This document shows, in pieces, positions 6,632-16,312 of a DNA stretch of 64,000 nt. Under the pieces are notes generated by a model. It made no database searches, had not been told where the DNA came from, and saw only the letters and a program-made list of their open reading frames with translations. Both the position numbers and the translations under genes were made by a program. Numbering within the stretch: the stretch's first letter is position 1; the number at the start of each line of letters is the position of its first letter. The stretch covers positions 1 to 64,000 of the forward strand of contig JAZQGP010000053.1 in NCBI GenBank assembly GCA_045540015.1, given 5' to 3'. This stretch comes from UMGS1387 sp045540015 (GTDB taxonomy: Bacteria; Bacillota; Clostridia; Oscillospirales; CAG-382).

Positions 6632-8968
6632 ATGGCAATACTTTGTACTAAATGTAAAACACGACCTGCGGTCGTTTTTGTCCAGCGACTCGACGGCACG
6701 CAGAATACAAAAAATGAGGGCTACTGCATAAAATGTGCAAAGGAACTCGGAATAAAGCCCGTTACGGATATGCTCGCGAACATGGGAATTGATGACGAGC
6801 AGCTTGAAATGATGAGTGAAGAAATGGAAGCTCTCATGTCGGGCGGAACAGGTTTTGAAATGAATGAAGATACGGATGATGATGACGATGCAGATGAAAC
6901 AGAGGGCAGAGCACCGTCCGTAAATCTCGGATCTATTTTCGGAAACCTTGCTTCCTTTAGAAAGAACGACTCTGAGGGAGAGAAAAAAGCGGGCGATAAG
7001 TCTGACAAAAAGAAAAAGACCGATAAGCACAGAAAAAATCTCGAAGCCTTTTGTATGAACCTTACCGAAAAGGCGAAAAGCGGAAAGGTTGACAGAGTTA
7101 TCGGCAGAGAACGCGAGCTTGACAGAGTTATTCAGATACTCTGCCGCCGTCAGAAAAACAACCCTTGCCTTATAGGTGAGCCGGGTGTCGGAAAAACTGC
7201 AATTGCAGAGGCACTTGCAAAGAAAATTGCTGACGGTGATGTGCCTTTTAAACTCAAGAACCATGAAGTTCACTTGCTTGATATGACTGCTATGGTTGCA
7301 GGAACACAGTTTAGAGGGCAGTTTGAAAACAGAATGAAGTCGCTTATCGAAGAGGTAAAACGTCTTGGAAATATTGTGCTTGTTATAGACGAGGTTCACT
7401 CAATTGCTGCAGCAGGAGATGCAGAGGGCGGCATGAACGCAGCGAATATCTTGAAACCTGCGCTTTCAAGAGGAGAAATTCAGGTAATCGGTGCAACAAC
7501 GCTTTCTGAATACAGAAAGTATATCGAAAAGGATTCGGCTCTTGAGAGACGTTTTCAGCCTGTTGTTGTGGCAGAGCCTTCTGTAAACGATTCGATTGAA
7601 ATACTCAAAGGAATAAAAGACTATTACGAGGACTTCCACGGAATTGTTATCCCTGACGAAACAGTTGAAAAGGCAGTTGTATTTGCCGAAAGATATATTA
7701 CGGACAGATATCTTCCCGATAAGGCAATAGACCTTCTTGACGAAGCATCGAGCTATCTTACGCTCAACGACAAGACCGTGTATGAAGCAGACAGCACAAA
7801 GCACAAGCTTGATAAGACGAGAGAAAAGCTTGCACTTGTTGAAGCTGAGCCTCCGAGTGCGGAAAATCCAGAGGAAACAGAGGCATATTATAAAAGCCTT
7901 GCTGATCTGAGAACCGAGGAGATTAAACTTTCCGAGGAAATAAAGCTTCTTGAAGAAAAGAGAAAGAATGTTGTTCTTACAACCGAGCATCTTGCAAAGG
8001 TTGTTGAGATATGGACGGGTATTCCTGCAGGCAATATAAACGAAAACGAGTTTTTACGCATAGATAAGCTTGAGGAAAGATTGAAGCAGCGCATTGTCGG
8101 TCAGGACAAGGCAATAAATGCGGTTGCAAGAGCCATCAAGCGCTCAAGGGCGGGAATTGCGGCAAAGCTTAAACCTGTGTCGTTTATTTTTGCAGGACCT
8201 ACGGGCGTTGGTAAAACAGAGCTTGTAAAGACGCTTGCAAACGACCTGTTTGATTCACCCGAAGCGCTTATCCGCCTTGATATGTCCGAGTTTATGGAAA
8301 AGCACGCCGTGTCGAGAATCATCGGTGCTCCTCCCGGATATGTCGGATATGATGAAGCAGGACAGCTTACCGAGAAAATCAGAAGACGTCCTTACAGCGT
8401 TGTGCTGTTTGACGAGATTGAAAAGGCACATCCCGATGTGTTAAATGTGCTTCTGCAGATACTCGATGACGGAATTGTAACCGATGCACACGGAAAGCAG
8501 ATTAATTTCTGCAATACCATAATTGTTATGACGACAAATGCAGGCTCGTCGGGCACTTCAAATTCCGCAGGCTTTTCAAGAAGCCTTGACGAGGTTAACG
8601 AGGAAAAGACAAACAAAGCACTTTCTGCATTCCTTCGACCCGAGTTTATAAACAGAATCGACGAGATTATAACCTTCAACCAGCTTACAGAGGAAAACTT
8701 TAGTAACATTGCGGTTATTATGCTTGAAGAGCTAAAAAATGCGCTTTCGGTTAAGGGTATAGAGTTTGTGTATACAGACGAAGCGGCAAAGCTGCTCTCG
8801 AAAAAGTCTTTCTCGGTGAAATACGGAGCGAGAAATCTGCGTAGGCTTATCCAAACAGAGGTTGAAGACAAGGCAAGCGAGCTTATTATCGCGGGCTACG
8901 ACAGCAAGATAAAAGGTATAAGCGTTTATACGGAAAACGACGAAATAAAAATAGTGGTTATAAAGTAG
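6632..8968 (+). CDS. clpE: ClpE-type AAA+ unfoldase with N-terminal Cys4 zinc finger
   Basis: A 778-residue Hsp100 protein. The N-terminus carries a Cys4 zinc finger (C5, C8, C32, C35) instead of the Clp N-domain pair of ClpC, then a long acidic/lysine-rich linker (about 70-130). AAA-1 has Walker A GEPGVGKT and Walker B VLVIDEVHS; a coiled middle segment contains the UVR-like LxxLR/EEIKL region; AAA-2 has GPTGVGKT and VVLFDEIEKAH with sensor TTNAG. It feeds substrates to ClpP, which is not in the window. ClpE is usually a stress-controlled variant; no CtsR operator was seen in the 30-bp gap upstream. Confidence 0.88.
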   Translation: MAILCTKCKTRPAVVFVQRLDGTQNTKNEGYCIKCAKELGIKPVTDMLANMGIDDEQLEMMSEEMEALMSGGTGFEMNEDTDDDDDADETEGRAPSVNLGSIFGNLASFRKNDSEGEKKAGDKSDKKKKTDKHRKNLEAFCMNLTEKAKSGKVDRVIGRERELDRVIQILCRRQKNNPCLIGEPGVGKTAIAEALAKKIADGDVPFKLKNHEVHLLDMTAMVAGTQFRGQFENRMKSLIEEVKRLGNIVLVIDEVHSIAAAGDAEGGMNAANILKPALSRGEIQVIGATTLSEYRKYIEKDSALERRFQPVVVAEPSVNDSIEILKGIKDYYEDFHGIVIPDETVEKAVVFAERYITDRYLPDKAIDLLDEASSYLTLNDKTVYEADSTKHKLDKTREKLALVEAEPPSAENPEETEAYYKSLADLRTEEIKLSEEIKLLEEKRKNVVLTTEHLAKVVEIWTGIPAGNINENEFLRIDKLEERLKQRIVGQDKAINAVARAIKRSRAGIAAKLKPVSFIFAGPTGVGKTELVKTLANDLFDSPEALIRLDMSEFMEKHAVSRIIGAPPGYVGYDEAGQLTEKIRRRPYSVVLFDEIEKAHPDVLNVLLQILDDGIVTDAHGKQINFCNTIIVMTTNAGSSGTSNSAGFSRSLDEVNEEKTNKALSAFLRPEFINRIDEIITFNQLTEENFSNIAVIMLEELKNALSVKGIEFVYTDEAAKLLSKKSFSVKYGARNLRRLIQTEVEDKASELIIAGYDSKIKGISVYTENDEIKIVVIK

Positions 8969-8987
8969 TTTAAGAGAGGGATTTATT

Positions 8988-9839
8988 ATGGCAAAGGATA
9001 TGACACTTCTTGTAATGGCGGCAGGTATGGGAAGCCGTTTTGGAGGACTCAAGCAAATTGAGCCTGTAGGACCGAACGGAGAGGTTATACTTGAATATTC
9101 GGTTTATGATGCGCTCGAGGCAGGCTTTAATAAGGCGGTATTCATTATCAAAAAGGAAATTGAAAAGGATTTCCGTGAAATTATAGGCAAGCGCATTGAA
9201 AAGATGATTGACGTTGACTATGCTTTCCAGGAGCTTTCCAATATTCCTGCACCCTTTACAGTGCCAGAGGGCAGAGTAAAGCCGTGGGGTACAGGCCAGG
9301 CGGTTCTCAGCGCGAAAAATGTCGTAAAAAGTCCGTTTGCGGTTATAAACTCCGACGACTTCTACGGCAAGGGCGGATATATTGAGCTTAAAAAGCATTT
9401 TGAAAACAGCCACGAAACCTGTATGGTCGGATACAAGCTGCAGAACACGGTAACGGAAAACGGTACTGTTTCCAGAGGTATATGCGAGATAGCCGATGGA
9501 TATCTGAAGAGCGTTGTTGAAACACACGAAATCCCTTTTAACAACAATTATCCTGAAAACACGGTTGTTTCCATGAATATGTGGGGCTTTGAGCCGACAC
9601 TGTTTGACGTGCTTGAAGATGGATTTGTAAAGTTCCTTGCAGAAAAAGGAACAGAGCAGAAGAGCGAATACCTGCTTCCATTTGTTGTTGACGAAATGAT
9701 TAAGACAAAGGGTGAAAAGGTAAAGATGCTGTACGCGGACGACAAGTGGTACGGCGTTACATATAAAGAGGACAAGCAGTCGGTTGTTGATGCGATTGCA
9801 GATTACTGTGCAAAGGGAATGTATAAGAATTTCAACTGA
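8988..9839 (+). CDS. Sugar nucleotidyltransferase family protein
   Basis: A 283-residue protein of the NTP_transferase (UDP-glucose pyrophosphorylase-like) fold. The nucleotide-binding signature is MAAGMGSRFGGLKQ near residue 10, and the metal site is in VINSDDFYG near 125. The family activates sugar phosphates with NTP, but this subgroup has no firmly assigned substrate; a lipopolysaccharide- or exopolysaccharide-type sugar, or NDP-hexose synthesis, is possible. It is followed 35 bp later by a second, unrelated nucleotidyltransferase, suggesting a two-gene unit. Confidence 0.82.
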   Translation: MAKDMTLLVMAAGMGSRFGGLKQIEPVGPNGEVILEYSVYDALEAGFNKAVFIIKKEIEKDFREIIGKRIEKMIDVDYAFQELSNIPAPFTVPEGRVKPWGTGQAVLSAKNVVKSPFAVINSDDFYGKGGYIELKKHFENSHETCMVGYKLQNTVTENGTVSRGICEIADGYLKSVVETHEIPFNNNYPENTVVSMNMWGFEPTLFDVLEDGFVKFLAEKGTEQKSEYLLPFVVDEMIKTKGEKVKMLYADDKWYGVTYKEDKQSVVDAIADYCAKGMYKNFN

Positions 9840-9874
9840 TTTGATATATTCCTTTTTGTTGGAAGGTGTGTACT

Positions 9875-11038
9875 TTGATTAAACAAAGAGACAAGGAAAT
9901 ATTTTTAAACCTTCTTTCGGGTGCAGTATCCGGAAAGACGGATTTCTCTGTTCCCGACGACACCGACTTCAAGGCTCTTTATCTTGTTTCCTGTGCTCAT
10001 AAGGTTACATGTGCGGTTTATTTTGCACTCAAGGACTATTCTTCTGTTGATGAAATGCAGAAAGCGGTATGCTCGCGTTTTAAAACGTACTGTAATTCAA
10101 TAAGGAAAAGTCTTGTACTGCAGGAATATTACACGGAGCTGGTATGTAGCTTGTGCAGGGAAAAGAGAATAAAATTTGCCCTTTTAAAGGGGGCTGTTAT
10201 AAAGAATCTGTACCCCGATGCAGCAATGCGTTCTTCATGCGATGTCGATATTCTTATAGACAAGAACAGAATTGATGAAATAATCGGCGAGCTTGTTAAA
10301 AACGGGTTTTCATATCACGAGGAGCACGACGGTGAGGAAGCAAAGCATGCAAAGCTTGAAAAGGACGGAGTGGTTCTGGAGCTTCACAGAATGCTGTGCC
10401 TTGAGGGAGCTTTCGGAGGACACTATGACGATGCATTTTCTGTAATGGAAAGCAAAGACGGTGTTGAGTACGGCTTTTGTCCAGAAGAGCTTTATGTTTA
10501 CAATCTTGCCCACGCCTCTCATCATTTCATGAAAGGCGTTAACACAATGAGGGTGATATGTGATACCTACCTTATAAACAAGACGTATGAAAACATGGAT
10601 AAATCACGTGTTTCGCAGTTGCTTGAAAAAACAGGACTTACGGCTTTTGAAAAAGGAATGAGCAATCTGACGGGAGCTGTTTTCGGAACGGTGAAAATTG
10701 AAGGAGAGCTTGAAAGGGTACTTGATTATGTGATTATGAACCCTGTAAGGGCAGATACTCCTTTGTCTGAGCTTCAGCGTGAAAAGGTCAGCGGGAAAAG
10801 TAGTTTTTCACGTAAGCTCACGGTTGTTTTCAGAAGGATGTTTCCGACATATGAGTTTATTTGCAGGAGGTATCCGAATGCGAAAAAGACAAAGCTTTCA
10901 TATCCGTTCTACATTGTAAAGCGGTTTGTTGATGCGTCAAGGCAGGGAAGAGTAAAGCAGCAGGTATATGCGGCAGGACGCATTTCCAATGACGATATCA
11001 ATACGCTGGATGCTGTGAGAAGGTATGTGGGATTGTAA
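9875..11038 (+). CDS. NTP_transf_5 family nucleotidyltransferase-like protein
   Basis: A 387-residue protein. The central LLKGAVIKNLYPDAAMRSSCDVDILI segment is the hallmark of the uncharacterised nucleotidyltransferase family NTP_transf_5 (PF14907), with the D-x-D pair (SCDVDIL) as the likely metal site. Members often sit in polysaccharide or peptide-modification loci. The start is most likely TTG at 9875: GGAAGG lies 8 bases upstream, while GTG 9866 sits on top of it. The last 80 residues are basic and Arg/Lys rich. Substrate unknown. Confidence 0.75.
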   Translation: MIKQRDKEIFLNLLSGAVSGKTDFSVPDDTDFKALYLVSCAHKVTCAVYFALKDYSSVDEMQKAVCSRFKTYCNSIRKSLVLQEYYTELVCSLCREKRIKFALLKGAVIKNLYPDAAMRSSCDVDILIDKNRIDEIIGELVKNGFSYHEEHDGEEAKHAKLEKDGVVLELHRMLCLEGAFGGHYDDAFSVMESKDGVEYGFCPEELYVYNLAHASHHFMKGVNTMRVICDTYLINKTYENMDKSRVSQLLEKTGLTAFEKGMSNLTGAVFGTVKIEGELERVLDYVIMNPVRADTPLSELQREKVSGKSSFSRKLTVVFRRMFPTYEFICRRYPNAKKTKLSYPFYIVKRFVDASRQGRVKQQVYAAGRISNDDINTLDAVRRYVGL

Positions 11039-11084
11039 ATCTGTAGAGAAATTTTATTTTTTGAAAGTTTTTTTCAAAAAGGTA

Positions 11085-11113
11085 TTGACAAATTTGCCGC
11101 AGTGTGGTATTAT
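11085..11113 (+). promoter_or_regulatory. Promoter for tRNA-Val
   Basis: Perfect TTGACA (11085-11090), 17-bp spacer, TATTAT (11108-11113) preceded by TGG. It is 33 bp upstream of the mature tRNA 5' end. Confidence 0.75.
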
Positions 11114-11145
11114 AACAACGTTGCAGGTCACTGTGGCATGAATAT

Positions 11146-11221
11146 GGGGGGTTAGCTCAGCTGGGAGAGCATCTGCCTTACAAGCAGAGGGTCATAGGTT
11201 CGAGCCCTGTACTCCCCACCA
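11146..11221 (+). tRNA. tRNA-Val (anticodon TAC)
   Basis: A 76-nt cloverleaf. Acceptor GGGGGGT pairs with ACTCCCC (one G-T), the D arm is GCTC...GAGC, anticodon stem TCTGC/GCAGA has loop CTTACAA (anticodon TAC), and the T arm ATAGG/CCTGT has loop TTCGAGC. The terminal CCA is encoded. It has its own promoter and terminator. Confidence 0.97.
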
Positions 11222-11222
11222 G

Positions 11223-11250
11223 AAAAAAGCACCCGACAGGGTGCTTTTTT
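11223..11250 (+). terminator. Terminator after tRNA-Val
   Basis: AAAAAAGCACCC - GACA - GGGTGCTTTTTT, a 12-bp stem ending in six T residues, starting 2 bp after the tRNA CCA. Confidence 0.9.
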
Positions 11251-11252
11251 CA

Positions 11253-11491
11253 GCTAAATTCGCCTGTCGGCGAGCTAAATGTGCCAAGGCACGCTAAATT
11301 GCTTTGCTGCTGAATTGCCTACGTTTGTAGGGGACATTCACGAATGTCCCGAAAACGGTCGATTCATGAATCGACCCTACGATGTGTTTGTGCACTCTAA
11401 AAGCAAATTCAATTTAGCTGTTTCGAAGAAACAATTTAGCTATGAAGCGAAGCGGAATAATTTAGCTTTGCACGAATGTGCAAAATTTAGC
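11253..11491. repeat. Array of short hairpins spaced by GCTAAATT / AATTTAGC
   Basis: The left half has GCTAAAT(T) at 11253, 11274 and 11293; the right half has its complement AATTTAGC at 11411, 11433, 11459 and 11484. Between them lie small hairpins with unrelated stems: CGCC/GGCG, GTGCC/GGCAC, CTAC/GTAG, GGGACATTC/GAATGTCCC, a 20-bp perfect palindrome at 11357-11376, TGTTTC/GAAACA and TTTGCAC/GTGCAAA. A frame is open through the array in phase with mfd but has no start site of its own and is best read as repeat sequence. No gene is supported in 11251-11560. Confidence 0.75.
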
Positions 11492-11572
11492 CATATACAC
11501 CCCCGAACACCAAAAGTGTTCGCTTTTGTCGTTTTCGGAAAGAGATGCGATTATACGAAAGGAATGCGCCTT

Positions 11573-14500
11573 ATGAAAAGAATTTTTCCCCACTCAAAGC
11601 CAAGTATCACAAGCATTGAGTCAATAAAAGAATACAAGGAAATGCGTGAAATGCTTTCACGTTTTTCAAAGGCGGGCGAAAAATATTCTCAGGGCGCATG
11701 CTACGCATCGGGACTTTCCGAGGGACAGAAAAATGCTCTCTGTGCACTTGTCATGTCAGATGATGAGCTTTTTTCCGGAAGACATGAAAACGGCACCGGC
11801 ATAGTTCTTTGTCAGGACGAAAAGAGCGCATATGCAATGAACGCATACCTTTCGGCGTTCGGACTTGAAACGTGTGTTTTCCCGGTAAGAGATTATAATT
11901 TCCACAACATTTCCGCAACCTCGCATGAGTGGGAGTATGAAAGACTCAAGGTTTTAAGACGTGTTCTTTCGGGCGAGCTTGATGCGGTTGTTGCAGTTCC
12001 AGATGCCGCTTTCGGCGTTTTGCCTGAGCCTGAAAAGATAAAAGACGGTCTGGTGCTTGAAATAGGAAAGAGCATAAGTATAGAAGAAGTACTTGAAACG
12101 CTTGAAATGTACGGCTACAGCTATTGCGATACAGTTGAGGGTCCGGGACAGTATTCAAGGCGCGGAGACATTTTGGATGTTTTTGTTCCCGATCTTGAAA
12201 ACCCCGTGAGATTTGAGTTTTTCGGTGATGAAATTGATGCGGCAGGATTTTTCGATATAATGACGCAGAGAAGATGCGAAAACGTAATGAGTCTTAGTGT
12301 TACGCCTGTGCGTGAATGTATGCCCGATGCCTGCGCACTTGAGCGCATTTATGCGAGAATGGATTCTCTTATAGCTTCAGCAAAGCGTAAGAAAAAAACA
12401 GATGTCGCAGAAAAAATAATGAAAGAAAAGGCAGACCTTGAAAACGGATTTCTGCCGAATATAGATAAATATATTCCGCTAATGTATGATAGAAAATGTA
12501 CGCTGTTCGACTATGCAGGAGGCAGTGTTTTTGTGTGCGATTATCCGAGAGTCAAGGACAGATTGAAAAGCGTTCTGTGGCAGACAGAGCAGGATATAGT
12601 TGACGTAGCAAACGCAGGAGAAGCAGACCTTAAGGATGCGATTTTCTGTCTTGATACAGACAGTGCAAAGTCAAAAATGCTTTCGCGTCCCTGCGTTATA
12701 ACAGACAGCTTTTCGTCAACACCCGACCTTGAAATATCTGGTCTTTTTGAGTTTTCGTCAAAGCACACGTCAATGTCGGTTGAAAATCTCGACATTCTGT
12801 GCGAGGACCTTGAGGACTATAAAAAAAGCGGATACAGAATACAGATTGCAGTGAGAAGTGCGCTGAGTGCATCGGAGCTTTCGTCATTGCTGTCTGACAG
12901 GAATATTGCAAATACAGTTTGTTCCGAAATATCCTATGCCGAAATGCAGAACGGCTTTGTTTATATCACACCGAAATCCGACCCTGCGATGAAAATGTGC
13001 GGGTTTGAATGTTCAAAATCCCGCTTTGCGCTGCTTTCGGATGAAGCAGAGAGCGTAAGTGCAGGGAAACTCAAAAAAAGTGGCACGTTGACAAAAAGAC
13101 AGGGCAAGAACAGAATACAGTCTTATCTTGAACTGACAGTCGGCGATGTTGTTGTTCATGACGTTCATGGAATCGGAATGTATGACGGCATAAAAACTCT
13201 TACCGCAGCAGGTGTAACAAGAGATTATATTACGATAAAATACGCAGGAAATGACAGCCTGTATGTTCCGTGTGACCAGCTTGACAAGGTTTCAAAGTTT
13301 TCGGGGAAAACCGATACTGTCCGCCTGTCAAAAATGGGCTCTGCCGACTGGACAAAGACCAAAACAAGGGTAAAGAAAGCGGCAAAGGAAATGGCAAAGC
13401 AGCTTATTGCTCTTTATGCTGAAAGAACACGCAGACCGGGCTATGCGTTTTCCGCCGATACTGACTGGCAAAGCGAATTTGAATCACGCTTTGAGTATGA
13501 AGAAACCGACGGACAGATAAAAGCTATAAACGAAATAAAGCGTGACATGGAAAAAGAATACCCCATGGACAGACTTCTGTGCGGAGATGTTGGTTTTGGA
13601 AAAACGGAGGTTGCGCTTCGTGCGGCGTTCAAGTGCGTAATGGACGGAAAGCAGGCAGCACTGCTTGTTCCTACGACCGTACTTTGCTGGCAGCATTTCA
13701 GAACGGTGCTCTCGCGTATGCACGGTTTTCCGATAAAGATTGAAATGCTCTCAAGGTATGTTTCGCCGAAGAAAGCAAAAGAGGTGCTGCAGCGTCTTAA
13801 AGATGGCGATGTTGATATAATAGTCGGAACACATAAGCTTCTTGCAAAGACGGTTGAATTTAAAGATCTCGGACTTCTGATAATTGACGAGGAACAACGC
13901 TTTGGCGTTGCCCATAAAGAACGTCTCAAGGAAATGGCAAAGCAGGTTGACGTTTTAACGCTTACCGCAACTCCTATACCCAGAACCTTCAACATGGCTC
14001 TTGTCGGCATACGCGACATGTCTGTTCTTGAAGAAGCCCCTGTTGACAGACATCCCGTGCAGACATATGTTCTTGAACACGACATGTTTATAATAACCGA
14101 GGCGATAAAGAAAGAATTAAGACGAGCAGGACAGGTTTTCTATCTTCACAACAAGGTTGAGGATATTGACAGAGTTGCGGCAAACCTGCACGAGCTTATT
14201 CCCGAAGCAAACATTGCCGTTGCACACGGAAAAATGTCTCAGGAGGAGCTGTCGGAGGCATGGAAAAGCGTTGTTGACGGAAAAACTGACATTCTTGTAT
14301 GTACGACGATTATCGAAACGGGTGTTGATGTGCCGAATGCCAACACTCTGATTATTGAAGATGCCGACCGAATGGGACTGTCACAGCTTCACCAGATAAG
14401 AGGACGTGTCGGACGCTCAAGCAGACGTGCGTATGCGTATTTTACCTGGCGTCCGCAGAACGTACTGACGGAAATTGCCGAAAAGAGACTTACGGCAATA

Positions 14501-15127
14501 AAGGAGTTTACGGAGTTCGGTTCGGGCTTTAAAATAGCAATGCGTGACCTTGAGATAAGAGGTGCGGGAAACTTGCTTGGAGCCGAGCAGTCGGGACACA
14601 TGGAGGCTGTCGGATATGACTTGTTTATAAAGCTGCTTGAGCAGGCAGTTTTAGAGGAAAAAGGTGAAAAGAAGCAAAGGAAAACCGAATGTACAGTTGA
14701 CATCAGAATTGACGCTTTTATTCCGGAAAGGTATATAAAGCGTCCTGCAGGGCGAATTGAAATGTATAAGAGAATTGCATCAATTTCGGACAACGAGGAA
14801 GCACAGGATGTACGCGACGAGCTTCTTGACCGCTACGGTGATATTCCCACTGAAACGGAAAACCTTATAAAAATTGCACTGATAAGGAAAAAGTGCGAAA
14901 GTCTCGGCTTTGTAAAGCTTGAGCAGAGAGATTCAAAGCTTGCTATATATCCGAAAGAGGTGCCGACAAAGGAAGTTGCAATTGAGGTGGCTTCAAAATT
15001 CGCAGGTCGTGTGCTTTTGTCAATGGGCGATGAGCCTTGCTATAACATAAAGCTTCGTGCAGGTGAGGACATTTCGCCCGTGCTTGGTGAAATATTTAAG
15101 ATTTATTCACACAGCACACAGCAGTGA
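11573..15127 (+). CDS. mfd: Transcription-repair coupling factor Mfd
   Basis: An 1184-residue protein, normal for Mfd. The N-terminal UvrB-homology region includes YSRRGDILDVF; the RNA polymerase-interacting domain follows (VGDVVVHDVHGIGMYDGI); the RecG-like translocase has Walker A GDVGFGKTEVA, motif II DEEQRFG, motif III TLTATPIPRT and motif VI QIRGRVGRS; and the C-terminus is a TRCF domain. Mfd removes stalled RNA polymerase and recruits UvrA. The start at 11573 follows AAAGGA; the longer frame back to 11279 runs through the hairpin array. It is probably co-transcribed with the PrsA-like gene 65 bp downstream. Confidence 0.96.
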   Translation: MKRIFPHSKPSITSIESIKEYKEMREMLSRFSKAGEKYSQGACYASGLSEGQKNALCALVMSDDELFSGRHENGTGIVLCQDEKSAYAMNAYLSAFGLETCVFPVRDYNFHNISATSHEWEYERLKVLRRVLSGELDAVVAVPDAAFGVLPEPEKIKDGLVLEIGKSISIEEVLETLEMYGYSYCDTVEGPGQYSRRGDILDVFVPDLENPVRFEFFGDEIDAAGFFDIMTQRRCENVMSLSVTPVRECMPDACALERIYARMDSLIASAKRKKKTDVAEKIMKEKADLENGFLPNIDKYIPLMYDRKCTLFDYAGGSVFVCDYPRVKDRLKSVLWQTEQDIVDVANAGEADLKDAIFCLDTDSAKSKMLSRPCVITDSFSSTPDLEISGLFEFSSKHTSMSVENLDILCEDLEDYKKSGYRIQIAVRSALSASELSSLLSDRNIANTVCSEISYAEMQNGFVYITPKSDPAMKMCGFECSKSRFALLSDEAESVSAGKLKKSGTLTKRQGKNRIQSYLELTVGDVVVHDVHGIGMYDGIKTLTAAGVTRDYITIKYAGNDSLYVPCDQLDKVSKFSGKTDTVRLSKMGSADWTKTKTRVKKAAKEMAKQLIALYAERTRRPGYAFSADTDWQSEFESRFEYEETDGQIKAINEIKRDMEKEYPMDRLLCGDVGFGKTEVALRAAFKCVMDGKQAALLVPTTVLCWQHFRTVLSRMHGFPIKIEMLSRYVSPKKAKEVLQRLKDGDVDIIVGTHKLLAKTVEFKDLGLLIIDEEQRFGVAHKERLKEMAKQVDVLTLTATPIPRTFNMALVGIRDMSVLEEAPVDRHPVQTYVLEHDMFIITEAIKKELRRAGQVFYLHNKVEDIDRVAANLHELIPEANIAVAHGKMSQEELSEAWKSVVDGKTDILVCTTIIETGVDVPNANTLIIEDADRMGLSQLHQIRGRVGRSSRRAYAYFTWRPQNVLTEIAEKRLTAIKEFTEFGSGFKIAMRDLEIRGAGNLLGAEQSGHMEAVGYDLFIKLLEQAVLEEKGEKKQRKTECTVDIRIDAFIPERYIKRPAGRIEMYKRIASISDNEEAQDVRDELLDRYGDIPTETENLIKIALIRKKCESLGFVKLEQRDSKLAIYPKEVPTKEVAIEVASKFAGRVLLSMGDEPCYNIKLRAGEDISPVLGEIFKIYSHSTQQ

Positions 15128-15192
15128 ATGGTATAATATAAAATGTCTTTAATTATTTTACATCGACCTTTGTATGGAAAGGAATGCTGAAA

Positions 15193-16272
15193 ATGAAAAG
15201 AACAATGAAGAGATTTCTGTGTGCAGCTCTTTCAGTGCTGCTTGTAGTGTTTTGTGCATGCTCGTCCGAACCTGCACCGGCGGTTGTTGAGTATAAGGCT
15301 GACGGAGCTACCCAAGGGTTTCTTGATACGGGTTTTATGTATTTCTGGATATCCTTCCAGAAAAACATGTATTCTTCTGTAGCACAGAGCTACGTTGATG
15401 GCTGGGAGCATATTGTGGACCCGGAGAAGGGAACAAATCTTTACGACCTTCTGCTTACGGAGTCTGTTGAGTCTGCCAAAAAACTGCTTGCTATAGAATA
15501 TATGCATGATAAGGAATACGGTCTTGAGCTGACAGACGAAAAAAAAGAGCAGCTCGACGAACAGATAGAATCGTATATTTCGGCATACGGCTCAAAATCC
15601 GCTCTCAACTCTGAGCTTTCAAAATACGGAGCAAACATAAACACGCTTCGCAGATATTTTGAGCTTATGTTAAAGCAAAATGCGCTTCTTGATTATCTTT
15701 ACGGCGAAAACGGCATTGACCTGCCTCAGGAAGAACAGCTTAAGGAGTTCTTTAAAAACAATTACGTGATTGCCGACCACATATTCTTCAGCATTGCGGG
15801 AGGCACGAAAGAAGACGGCACTGTTGTGAGCCTTCCCGAAGAAGAAATTGAAAGAAAGAGAAGTCTTGCAAGAGATGTATATAACAGAGCGACGGCGCTG
15901 GGTGAAGATTTTGATACACTTAAAGCTGAGTACAGCGAGGACGTTTTTGCCTCGGAGTACTATCCGCACGGCTTCTTTGTAACCAACAATTCTGCGTTTC
16001 CTGCGGAGTTTACGGGTGCTGTAATGGCACTTTCCGACGGTGAGACTACACTTGTTGAAACGGCAAAGACCGGCGTTCATGTTGTAAAGAGACTTCCCAT
16101 GGACGAAAATTTCTACAACGCATATGATGATGTATATGTACAGCTTGTCTCTGCGGTAAGCTCTGAGAGGTTTTCAACTCTGATAGCCGAAAAAGCACAA
16201 AATGCGTTTGTAGATGAAGCTCTGATTGCAAATTACAGTCCGGAGGTTATACCTGCGTTTAAACTTGGCTGA
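15193..16272 (+). CDS. PrsA-like lipoprotein, parvulin-type foldase
   Basis: A 359-residue protein with a lipoprotein signal peptide (LSVLLVVFCAC, lipobox Cys followed by SSEPAP) and a helical N-terminal chaperone region with SurA-like features. A PPIC-type domain in the C-terminal half has ADHIFFS near the start and YYPHGFFV ... MALSDGETT...GVHVVKR near the end. PrsA proteins act outside the membrane to help secreted proteins fold. The GF-F region is preserved, but the parvulin His pair is not obvious, so catalysis is uncertain. ATG 15193 was chosen because GGAAAGG would be too close to ATG 15184. Mfd-prsA adjacency is common in Firmicutes. Confidence 0.78.
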   Translation: MKRTMKRFLCAALSVLLVVFCACSSEPAPAVVEYKADGATQGFLDTGFMYFWISFQKNMYSSVAQSYVDGWEHIVDPEKGTNLYDLLLTESVESAKKLLAIEYMHDKEYGLELTDEKKEQLDEQIESYISAYGSKSALNSELSKYGANINTLRRYFELMLKQNALLDYLYGENGIDLPQEEQLKEFFKNNYVIADHIFFSIAGGTKEDGTVVSLPEEEIERKRSLARDVYNRATALGEDFDTLKAEYSEDVFASEYYPHGFFVTNNSAFPAEFTGAVMALSDGETTLVETAKTGVHVVKRLPMDENFYNAYDDVYVQLVSAVSSERFSTLIAEKAQNAFVDEALIANYSPEVIPAFKLG

Positions 16273-16312
16273 TAAAAATAAATTTCAGACTTGAAAGGGG
16301 GAAAGAAGAAGC

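Noticed and set aside
6611..7399. Minus-strand 262-codon open frame
   Set aside because: Shadow of the clpE zinc-finger/AAA-1 coding region; no ribosome-binding site, Phe/Cys/Lys-rich, no domain.
11061..11085. Terminator TTTTTGAAA...TTTCAAAAA after the NTP_transf_5 gene
   Set aside because: The pairing is A/T only and overlaps the tRNA promoter; it may be a degenerate hairpin B, so it was not listed as a terminator.
11253..11491. CRISPR array
   Set aside because: The 8-mer repeats are too short, occur in both orientations and enclose hairpins instead of unique spacers of constant length; no cas genes are present.
11279..11572. N-terminal extension of mfd by 98 codons
   Set aside because: It translates the hairpin array, lacks a Shine-Dalgarno site, and Mfd from 11573 already has the normal length and start site.
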